Source of the DNA: Desulfobacterales bacterium CG23_combo_of_CG06-09_8_20_14_all_51_8
GTDB taxonomy: Bacteria > Desulfobacterota > Desulfobacteria > Desulfobacterales > Desulfosalsimonadaceae
DNA length: 5,038 nucleotides
Direction of reading: 5' to 3'
NCBI GenBank assembly: GCA_002772195.1
Contig: PCSG01000330.1
Location: 6,160-11,197, forward strand
Positions 1 through 5,038 of this stretch are shown one piece after another. Made by a program: the position numbers and the translations under genes. A model generated the notes under the pieces. The model had not been told where the DNA came from and ran no database searches. It was given only the letters and a program-made list of their open reading frames with translations. Each line of letters starts with the position of its first letter. Positions within the stretch are counted from its first letter, which is position 1.

Positions 1-1148
1 GTCCATGAACTGGAAAAGGAACTCAAAGCCATTTCCCGAAAACGGAAAATCGTCTTGCTCCTGCCGGCCCTGATCGATGAATTCGACGGCCCGGCAATGC
101 CCCGGATTATTCAAGAATTAAAGGATGTCGGCTATCTTCACCAGATTGTTTTATCCCTTGACCGGGCCACCAAATCCCAGTTCCGGAAGGTGAAAAAGGT
201 GATGTCGTCGATACAAACGGAAGTGAGGGTCGTCTGGCATGATGGCCCGCGAATGAAGGCGCTCCTTAAGGAAATGAAGGAGGCTGATTTTGATCTGGAC
301 TTTCCTGGCAAGGGCCGGTCGGTCTGGATGACCCTGGGGTATATCCTGGCCGATCGCGATGTTTACGCCGTGGCCCTTCATGACACGGATATCATCAACT
401 ATGAAAGAGGGCTGCTGGCTCGGCTGGTATACCCCGTCGTTCATCCGGCCACGGATTTCGAATTCAGCAAGGGATACTATGCTCGGGCCACGGACAGGCT
501 TTACGGCCGCGTCACCCGGCTGTTTTATACGCCGCTCATTCGGACCATGCGCCGGATTCTGGGCCGCATCGCCTTTATCGATTATCTGGACAGCTTTCGA
601 TATGCCCTGTCCGGGGAGTTCGCCTTTGTCGCCAGCCTTGCCAGAGGCATCCGGATATCGCCGACCTGGGGTCTTGAAGTCTCCATGCTGAGCGAGGTTT
701 ATCAGAAGACCTCCGTTAACCGTATCTGTCAGGTGGAGATTATCGACACCTACGAGCATAAGCACCAGCACTTGGAGAAAGACAAACCCAGCGAGGGGCT
801 CATCCGCATGGCCACGGACATTGCCAAGGCCCTGTTCCGGGTGCTCAGTCAGGACGGCCTGGTCATGAGCGAGGCCTTTTTCAGGCCCTGCTCACCGCTT
901 ATATCCAGGAATCCCGGAACGCCATCGAAAAGTATAACGCCCTGGCCCTCTTAAACGGCCTGGTGTATGACCGGCATGCGGAGATTGAAGCCGTGGAAAT
1001 ATTTGTTGAATCCCTCAAATCCGCCATGGATGAATTTATCCATGACCCGGTCGGCGTTCCCATGCTGAATGCCTGGGTGCGGGTTGCCGCTGCGCTCCCT
1101 GATATTTCGGAGAGGATGAGAGAAGCGGTGGAACATGACAATCAATAG
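1..1148 (+). CDS. Glucosyl-3-phosphoglycerate synthase-like glycosyltransferase (GT81-like), 5'-partial, with an apparent -1 frameshift
   Basis: Likely a cytoplasmic retaining glycosyltransferase that moves a sugar from a nucleotide sugar to a small acceptor such as 3-phosphoglycerate, as in compatible-solute synthesis. The frame is open from base 1, so the true start is upstream; TTG at 55 is an internal Leu codon. Numbering codons from base 1, the nucleotide-sugar fold begins with KIVLLLPALIDEF (16-28). A PGKG motif follows near 102-105, then the metal-binding DxD as HDTD (127-130), SKGYY (about 156-160), LSGEFA (about 203-208), a WGLE segment (about 223-226) and EHKHQHL (about 252-258). 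Order and spacing resemble GpgS-type enzymes. After codon 294 the first frame runs into unrelated residues and stops at 952-954. The -1 frame continues as QALLTAYIQESRN and carries an 88-codon helical C-terminus to TAG at 1146-1148. The family fold is fairly sure; donor and acceptor are inferred. Confidence 0.75.
877..882 (+). other. Frameshift site in the glycosyltransferase (T5 run)
   Basis: The first frame reads GAG GCC TTT TTC AGG and then diverges. One additional T would give GAG GCC TTT TTT CAG GCC CTG, restoring a continuous protein that reads EAFFQALLTAYI. The downstream -1 frame stays open to 1145 and has a natural protein composition. This fits a single-base deletion in the T run at 877-881, either as a sequencing or assembly error or as a real mutation. 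Ribosomal -1 slippage on C TTT TTC would give the same product, but the first base of the heptamer does not match the canonical pattern. I see no obvious strong stem-loop just downstream. Confidence 0.7.
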
Positions 1149-1170
1149 TGATGTGCTGGGTGCATGGTGA

Positions 1171-2475
1171 TTAAGATATCGGTGACGATAAGGGCGGATG
1201 ATGGTTGGTGCTGATCACGATGCTGCTTTTGTCGCGGTTCAAAGAGAGTAGAAGGCCTGCGGCGACCATGTCCAGCCCCAGAAAGACAGCGTAAGCCGTG
1301 TCATAGGAGCCGGTGAGATCGAAGCTGCGACCGGCGATGAGATAGCCGAACATCTGCAGAACCAAAAAAAAGGAGATATAGCGGAGAACGGCGGCGAAAT
1401 TTTTCCGGCCGAACCGGGTCGCGACGATGATGGGAAAGGTGGACATGATGCCTCCCATGGAAAAGCCGAATATTGGAATAAAAATCATAAGGGCCACCAT
1501 GGAGTGCTTGATCAGTCCCAGCCCCAGGCCCAGCGCATTGGCAAAGGTCATGACAATGGCGATCCGGTCGGTGGAAAACCGGTCGCACATCAGGCCCCAG
1601 ATATATTTTCCCGCAGCCCCACAGAGGGAGGCTGCGGCCATCATCAGCATGGCTGTGGAAGCGGAAAACCCGATATCCGAAAACCGGGGTTTGAGCTGGG
1701 ACATAACGCCCACGGTCCCGATCATCAGGAGTCCGAAGGCCAGGCCGAGCTTCCAGAAGGCATCTGTTCGAACGAGTTTTTTCAGGGGCCACTGATCCAG
1801 CGGTGTTGTCACCGGTGGCACATGAATCTGGATCTGACCGGCGGCATAGGCGGGCGAATTCGCCGGGAACCCACCCGGCACCAGACCCATATCTTCCGGC
1901 CAGTCCCGCACCACGAGCCATGCCATAGGACCGAAAGCCGCCATGATCAGGCCGACGAACAGGGCCGCATTTTCAATTCCCGTGTGCTCTATGAGGAAAA
2001 GGGCGGCCAGGGGCAGCACGGCGCCGGACAGGGACATGCCTGAGGTGGCCAGACCTACGGCTTTTCCCCGTTTGTCCACAAACCAGTTGTTGACCGCGCT
2101 TCCGGCCACAATCCCGCCGTATGCCCCGTTTCCGATAAATAATAGTGAATAAAACAGGTAAAATTGCCAGAGGGTCTGGACCCGGACGATAAAGATAAAG
2201 GAAATGCCCGCCACCAGGGAACCTGCAAGCATTAAGGGTCGTACCCCGGTTTTAATCAACAGGGTGCCATAGATATACTGGCTGGAAAATCCGAACACCG
2301 TGCCGATGACCAGCGCGAGATTTAAGTCTGTGCGGGTCCATCCCCGGAGCTGGCACAGCGGTTCGAGAAACGCATTAAACGCATAAAAACCGGTGCCGGT
2401 CGAAAGAAAGAACGCCCAGAAGGCCGCGGCGGCGATATACCAGCCGTAATAGATTTTTTTTTGCGCAGGTTTCAT
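1171..2475 (-). CDS. MFS transporter, OFA/MCT-like 12-TM carrier
   Basis: Inner-membrane secondary carrier of the major facilitator superfamily, most like the oxalate/formate antiporter and monocarboxylate-type branch, so an organic anion is a plausible substrate (inference). The 434 residues are normal for the superfamily. The start resembles this branch, with YYGWYIAAAAF at 9-19 and RGWTRTDLN at 44-52. A loop 2-3 motif is degenerate (YGTLLIKTGVRP, 69-80). RGKAVGLATSGMSLSG (136-151) sits at the start of TM5. The central cytoplasmic loop spans about 191-236, and WGLMCDRFSTDR (293-304) is the second-half repeat of motif A. Twelve helices fit. It is the last gene of the minus-strand unit, 10 bases after the nitroreductase stop. 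No good Shine-Dalgarno is present in that gap, so translational coupling is likely. Codons 5-8 contain a run of nine A. The Ser/Pro-rich tail after residue 413 is poorly conserved in character. Family confident, substrate unknown. Confidence 0.9.
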   Translation of the reverse strand: MKPAQKKIYYGWYIAAAAFWAFFLSTGTGFYAFNAFLEPLCQLRGWTRTDLNLALVIGTVFGFSSQYIYGTLLIKTGVRPLMLAGSLVAGISFIFIVRVQTLWQFYLFYSLLFIGNGAYGGIVAGSAVNNWFVDKRGKAVGLATSGMSLSGAVLPLAALFLIEHTGIENAALFVGLIMAAFGPMAWLVVRDWPEDMGLVPGGFPANSPAYAAGQIQIHVPPVTTPLDQWPLKKLVRTDAFWKLGLAFGLLMIGTVGVMSQLKPRFSDIGFSASTAMLMMAAASLCGAAGKYIWGLMCDRFSTDRIAIVMTFANALGLGLGLIKHSMVALMIFIPIFGFSMGGIMSTFPIIVATRFGRKNFAAVLRYISFFLVLQMFGYLIAGRSFDLTGSYDTAYAVFLGLDMVAAGLLLSLNRDKSSIVISTNHHPPLSSPIS

Positions 2476-2485
2476 GGGCGAGGAT

Positions 2486-3364
2486 TTATCCGATGATCCA
2501 CTGGACGCCCGGGGCCTTGCGCGATACGGTGTTGGGATGCCGGATGGCCGGATACCCGAGCACCAGGCTGGCGTAAACGGTTCTGCCTTTGGGCAGGCGG
2601 ATGAGCTGGCGTAATTTTTTATTGAACCGGGACACCAGGGTCACAAAGCCGATAAAACAGGTGCCCAGGCCCAGGCTGTGGGCGTAATGGATCATGGTGC
2701 CGGCTGCGATATTGCAGTTGTCCGCCCCGAAAAACGAGAGGGCCGGCCCATGCAGCAGAACCAGGGCCGGTGCATGGTGCAGAATCAGATCCCGTCCGGA
2801 TTCCTTTAACTCGATATAATAGGACATGGGCTCGATGTATTTCCGGATCACGGCATCCATGGCGGGGTTTAATTTCAGTCCCTTGAAAAGCAGTTTCCCC
2901 GTCCGGGTGCCGGCGTATTCATGGAGCTTTGAGGCGGTTGAAAATACCAGCGAAGAGATTTCCGAAAGTATTTTCGGATCGGTGATGACAATATAGCCAA
3001 CATGCTGGGAGTTGCTGGCGGTGGGCGCATAGCGGCTCACGTCGATGATATCGGAAATGATTTCCGGTGCGATGGGTTTATCCTGAAAATGCCGGATGCT
3101 GCGCCGGGAAAGGACGATTTCCCGGAAAACTTCCGAATTGATTAGCTCGCGCCGGACCGGCCGCACCTGGTCGCTTTCCAGGTAATCGTTTACAATGGCG
3201 TTTTCCGGGCAAATCGAAAGACAGTGACTGCACCGGTTGCAGAGTTCCGGCGCCAATGGTACCGGTAGGCCGTCGATTTCCCGCCATACACCGGATGCGC
3301 AGTCTTTCACACACTGCATGCAGAGAATGCATTTATCTTCTATGCGGGCTATTTTTTTCTTCAT
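2486..3364 (-). CDS. Ferredoxin-nitroreductase fusion protein (2x[4Fe-4S] plus FMN nitroreductase domain)
   Basis: Cytoplasmic FMN-dependent oxidoreductase with a built-in electron-input module. The N-terminal ferredoxin domain (about 1-60) holds two four-cysteine motifs: C12, C15, C18, C22 and C42, C45, C48, C52, the last followed by Pro. The nitroreductase domain runs from about 78 to 292. It opens with the FMN phosphate-contacting SRRSIRHF (86-93), followed by APTASNSQ (113-120). GADNCNIAAG (213-222) and the glycine-rich LGLGTCFIGF (231-240) follow, and LVLGYPA lies near the end. At 292 residues it is typical of ferredoxin-headed nitroreductases in anaerobes, which reduce nitro groups, quinones or enones with electrons from ferredoxin; the actual substrate is unknown. 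ATG at 3362-3364 is supported by an AAGGA at 3371-3375, six bases upstream. It lies 16 bases after the membrane-protein gene and 10 before the MFS gene, so all three probably share one transcript. Confidence 0.9.
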   Translation of the reverse strand: MKKKIARIEDKCILCMQCVKDCASGVWREIDGLPVPLAPELCNRCSHCLSICPENAIVNDYLESDQVRPVRRELINSEVFREIVLSRRSIRHFQDKPIAPEIISDIIDVSRYAPTASNSQHVGYIVITDPKILSEISSLVFSTASKLHEYAGTRTGKLLFKGLKLNPAMDAVIRKYIEPMSYYIELKESGRDLILHHAPALVLLHGPALSFFGADNCNIAAGTMIHYAHSLGLGTCFIGFVTLVSRFNKKLRQLIRLPKGRTVYASLVLGYPAIRHPNTVSRKAPGVQWIIG

Positions 3365-3370
3365 GTCAAA

Positions 3371-3375
3371 TCCTT
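3371..3375 (-). promoter_or_regulatory. Ribosome binding site of the ferredoxin-nitroreductase gene
   Basis: On the minus strand AAGGA is followed by six bases (TTTGAC) and then ATG. This fixes the start at 3364 and fits inside the 16-base gap after the upstream stop codon (3381-3383). Confidence 0.7.
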
Positions 3376-3380
3376 TTTCT

Positions 3381-4529
3381 CTAATTCCTATGACGCTCGC
3401 GTTCTGGCGTTATTGAGATTTCGATGTCAAGCCCCCCTTTGTCCGTTTTCCCCCTGGTAAACAGGATGGCGTATAAAATAATCACAAAACAGAAGGCGGC
3501 GGCTCCCGCAAAAAATTTATAGTACATGCCCAAAGGCGCGAGAAGCGCGACCGTCACCCAGTGAAACACGATCAGGCCATAAGAGTGCAGCCGCAGGGGA
3601 AAGTCATCAAACCGGCAGATGACGGCAAGCCCGCAGAGGTTCCACCCGTAAAGAGAGGCAAAGGAATGCATGCGCATCAGCCACCGGTAATTCTCAGGGG
3701 CGTAGTCCGGGGACATTTCATATAAAATGTATAAAATACCGGTAATGGCGGTATAGAGCAGAAATCCCATGCCGGAAATAAGAAACGCCTTCTGCTGGAG
3801 ATTTTCTCCCAGCCGGATCAGCAGCAGGAGAATCATGAGTACCGTGACAAACAGAACCGAGGTGACAAACACCTGGGGCAGGAGTTTTTCAAAAATAATG
3901 AACAGGAAAAAGATAATGACCCCCAGATTCACAAACCAGAACCCGATGTTTTTCAGCCACACCACCGGTCTGCCGTCTTCTTTCATCAGAGCGAACAGCA
4001 GAGACAGCGTGATCAGGGACAGGGGGAATGAAAATCCCAGAAAAAACGTGTCTAGCTGGAGCTTGTCCATGCTGACGAGCTTGAGGTATTCGTTGTTTAA
4101 AATGACCAGCCCGGAAATCACAAGGCCTAAAGATAGACACAACAGGGACGCCTGATGAAACTTGGCGGACACCGGGGCTGATGCCCGGAAAAAATCCATG
4201 GGGAAAAATGAAAATCGCCGGATGCGGGCACTTTCCACCAGGACCACCAGAGCCAGAGTGATCAGAAGGACCGGAATGTACATTTTAAAAAACGCAAACA
4301 GCGCATAAACGACCGACAGAACAAGAAAAATTCGGATTTTGGGAGAAACGGTCGCCCGGCCTTCGGTGAAATACAGCAGAATGGCGCCGCCGCTGCAGAG
4401 ATTGAATAGAAAAATGTGCAGGCGGTCAAAATTATACGGGATGGTTTTCGGAACAAACAGGTTGAGAAATCCGAAAAACAACGCCAGAGACATCAGAACC
4501 AGAAGTAACATGCGAAATCGGCGGCTCAT
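3381..4529 (-). CDS. Polytopic membrane protein of unknown function, about 11-12 TM helices
   Basis: I do not recognise this 382-residue protein. It is strongly hydrophobic, with likely helices near residues 7-27, 37-55, 64-80, 84-99, 126-146, 160-181, 190-213, 217-240, 247-270, 286-304, 314-334 and 338-357. A charged C-terminal tail runs from about 360. Histidines sit at or close to helix ends or interiors: H38 (RLHIFLFN), H125, H288 (MRMHSFASLYGW), H315 and H323 (RLHSYGLIVFHW). Helix bundles with such histidines occur in heme-binding membrane proteins such as the NnrS and heme-copper oxidase groups, but no family signature is convincing, so heme binding is only a guess. It is the first gene of the unit with the ferredoxin-nitroreductase and the MFS carrier. 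ATG at 4527-4529 is chosen because an in-frame TGA lies two codons upstream (4533-4535). An AGGAG sits 12 bases before it, a rather long spacing. Confidence 0.7.
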   Translation of the reverse strand: MSRRFRMLLLVLMSLALFFGFLNLFVPKTIPYNFDRLHIFLFNLCSGGAILLYFTEGRATVSPKIRIFLVLSVVYALFAFFKMYIPVLLITLALVVLVESARIRRFSFFPMDFFRASAPVSAKFHQASLLCLSLGLVISGLVILNNEYLKLVSMDKLQLDTFFLGFSFPLSLITLSLLFALMKEDGRPVVWLKNIGFWFVNLGVIIFFLFIIFEKLLPQVFVTSVLFVTVLMILLLLIRLGENLQQKAFLISGMGFLLYTAITGILYILYEMSPDYAPENYRWLMRMHSFASLYGWNLCGLAVICRFDDFPLRLHSYGLIVFHWVTVALLAPLGMYYKFFAGAAAFCFVIILYAILFTRGKTDKGGLDIEISITPERERHRN

Positions 4530-4541
4530 GGATCAGGCTCT

Positions 4542-4546
4542 CTCCT
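4542..4546 (-). promoter_or_regulatory. Probable ribosome binding site of the membrane-protein gene
   Basis: AGGAG on the minus strand, extended as AGGAGAGAG, lies 12 bases before the ATG at 4529. The spacing is longer than usual. No other start is possible nearby, because an in-frame stop lies two codons upstream of the ATG. Confidence 0.5.
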
Positions 4547-4569
4547 GGATTAGAATTGTCGGGTTATCA

Positions 4570-4584
4570 TTCAGGAAAACTGAA
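4570..4584. repeat. Short inverted repeat at the predicted transcription start
   Basis: TTCAG (4570-4574) and CTGAA (4580-4584) flank a five-base centre. The repeat straddles the predicted start point (about 4581) of the operon promoter, so it could be a small operator or a leader hairpin. On the plus strand it is followed by ATTTTT, but no plus-strand gene ends here to need a terminator. Five-base arms can arise by chance. Confidence 0.3.
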
Positions 4585-4587
4585 ATT

Positions 4588-4616
4588 TTTATAGGCGACA
4601 GGAGGGGGCATGTCAA
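4588..4616 (-). promoter_or_regulatory. Strong sigma70-type promoter for the three-gene minus-strand operon
   Basis: Read on the minus strand, TTGACA (4611-4616, 6 of 6 consensus) is followed by a 17-base spacer (4594-4610) and TATAAA (4588-4593, 5 of 6 consensus). Transcription would start near 4581 and leave a leader of about 50 bases before the ATG at 4529. The -35 box begins 9 bases after the stop codon of the epimerase gene. The element lies in the only sizeable gap between genes on this strand, which supports it being real. GACA and TGTC half-sites ten bases apart (4599-4602 and 4611-4614) overlap the spacer and the -35 box; whether they bind a regulator is unknown. Confidence 0.8.
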
Positions 4617-4624
4617 TGAGATGT

Positions 4625-5038
4625 TTATGGCAAGTTTCTGCCCAGGAGATGCCGCAGGGCGGATTCCAGATACGGATGTCGGAACTGGTACCCGGCCTCT
4701 TGGAGCACCCCGGCTTTCACCCTGGTGCTGGAAAGAATGGTTTCCCGTCCCATTTCGCCGAAAACAGTTTCAATGGCAAAGGCAGGGACCTTGAAATAAG
4801 CAGGCCGGGAAAGGACTTTCGAAAGACAATGGGTAAATTCCGCGTTGGTGACGGGATAGGGGGCCACTAGATTTACAGGCCCGGAAATGGCGCTGTCATA
4901 GAGCACATGATAAACGGCGCCAATGGCGTCATCAATGCTGATCCAGCTCATGGTCTGGTTTCCGCTGCCGATTTTTCCGCCAATACCCAGTTGAAATGGC
5001 GGCAGCAGTTTGCCCAGGGCCCCGCCCCGGGGGGACAG
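4625..5038 (-). CDS. TIGR01777/YfcH-type NAD(P)-dependent epimerase, C-terminal part (N-terminus beyond window)
   Basis: C-terminal 137 residues of an extended short-chain dehydrogenase-like protein of the TIGR01777 (E. coli YfcH, sugar nucleotide epimerase-like) family. The frame is open to the window edge at 5038, so the ATG at 4949-4951 is an internal Met. The visible part begins with LSPRGGALGKLLPPF and GIGGKIGSGNQTMSWI, followed by SIDDAIGAVYHVL, a very typical stretch of this family. The last 45 or so residues match the DUF1731 tail, with RPAYFKVPAFAIETVFGEMG and EAGYQFRHPYLESALRHLL. Family members are about 300 residues, so roughly 160 residues, including the Rossmann GxxGxxG and the catalytic Tyr/Lys region, lie outside. 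TAA is at 4625-4627. The physiological substrate of the family is not established. The gene is co-directional with the downstream three-gene unit, with no visible terminator between them, so read-through is possible. Family assignment is confident. Confidence 0.9.
   Translation of the reverse strand: MSPRGGALGKLLPPFQLGIGGKIGSGNQTMSWISIDDAIGAVYHVLYDSAISGPVNLVAPYPVTNAEFTHCLSKVLSRPAYFKVPAFAIETVFGEMGRETILSSTRVKAGVLQEAGYQFRHPYLESALRHLLGRNLP

Noticed and set aside
151..771. 206-codon minus-strand open frame
   Set aside because: It lies wholly antisense to the recognisable glycosyltransferase, and its translation has no family-like features. It is a shadow of GC-rich codon use.
899..1145. Overlapping minus-strand small open frames (899-1141 and 951-1145)
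   Set aside because: They sit antisense to the -1 frame C-terminus of the glycosyltransferase, which explains this segment better.
1177..1190. TATCG-GTGA-CGATA hairpin as a terminator
   Set aside because: Its stem is only five base pairs, it lies inside the last codons of the MFS gene, and no T run follows on either strand.
1301..1921. 206-codon minus-strand open frame in another frame
   Set aside because: It overlaps the MFS coding sequence on the same strand. The MFS frame shows clear helices and motifs, while this one does not.
1504..2043. 179-codon plus-strand open frame
   Set aside because: It is antisense inside the MFS gene, and the product is rich in His, Gly and Arg with no recognisable fold.
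4339..4794. 151-codon plus-strand open frame spanning the promoter gap
   Set aside because: It is antisense to both the membrane protein and the epimerase, crosses the intergenic region, and has no protein-like pattern.

Overview
This window looks like part of a chromosome from an anaerobic Desulfobacterota (former Deltaproteobacteria) type bacterium. The assignment is an inference. It rests on the moderately GC-rich coding sequence, a nitroreductase carrying a two-cluster ferredoxin head (common in strict anaerobes), the style of the MFS carrier, and a GT81-like glycosyltransferase. No marker gene fixes the taxon. No RNA gene, insertion sequence, CRISPR array or phage gene is visible.

Layout. 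Positions 1-1148 (+) hold the 3' part of a glucosyl-3-phosphoglycerate synthase-like glycosyltransferase. Its reading frame breaks at a run of five T at 877-881, and the homologous-looking C-terminus continues in the -1 frame to the stop at 1146-1148. Only 22 bases separate it from the next gene, which points towards it. Positions 1171-4529 (-) form a compact three-gene unit, read from right to left: an unrecognised polytopic membrane protein (3381-4529), a 2x[4Fe-4S] ferredoxin-nitroreductase fusion (2486-3364) and an MFS transporter (1171-2475), with gaps of 16 and 10 bases. The unit is preceded by a near-consensus sigma70-type promoter on the minus strand: -35 TTGACA, a 17-base spacer, and -10 TATAAA, at 4588-4616. 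At the right edge, 4625-5038 (-) is the C-terminal part of a TIGR01777/YfcH-type NAD(P)-dependent epimerase whose N-terminus lies beyond the window.

How the genes may work together. The three-gene unit combines a flavin/iron-sulphur reductase, a 12-TM solute carrier and a membrane protein with a few histidines in or near its helices. The simplest reading is import or export of a small organic compound coupled to its reduction in the cytoplasm. The substrate cannot be read from the sequence. The membrane protein is the least explained gene here. The glycosyltransferase and the epimerase are probably separate units, although no clear terminator separates the epimerase from the three-gene operon.
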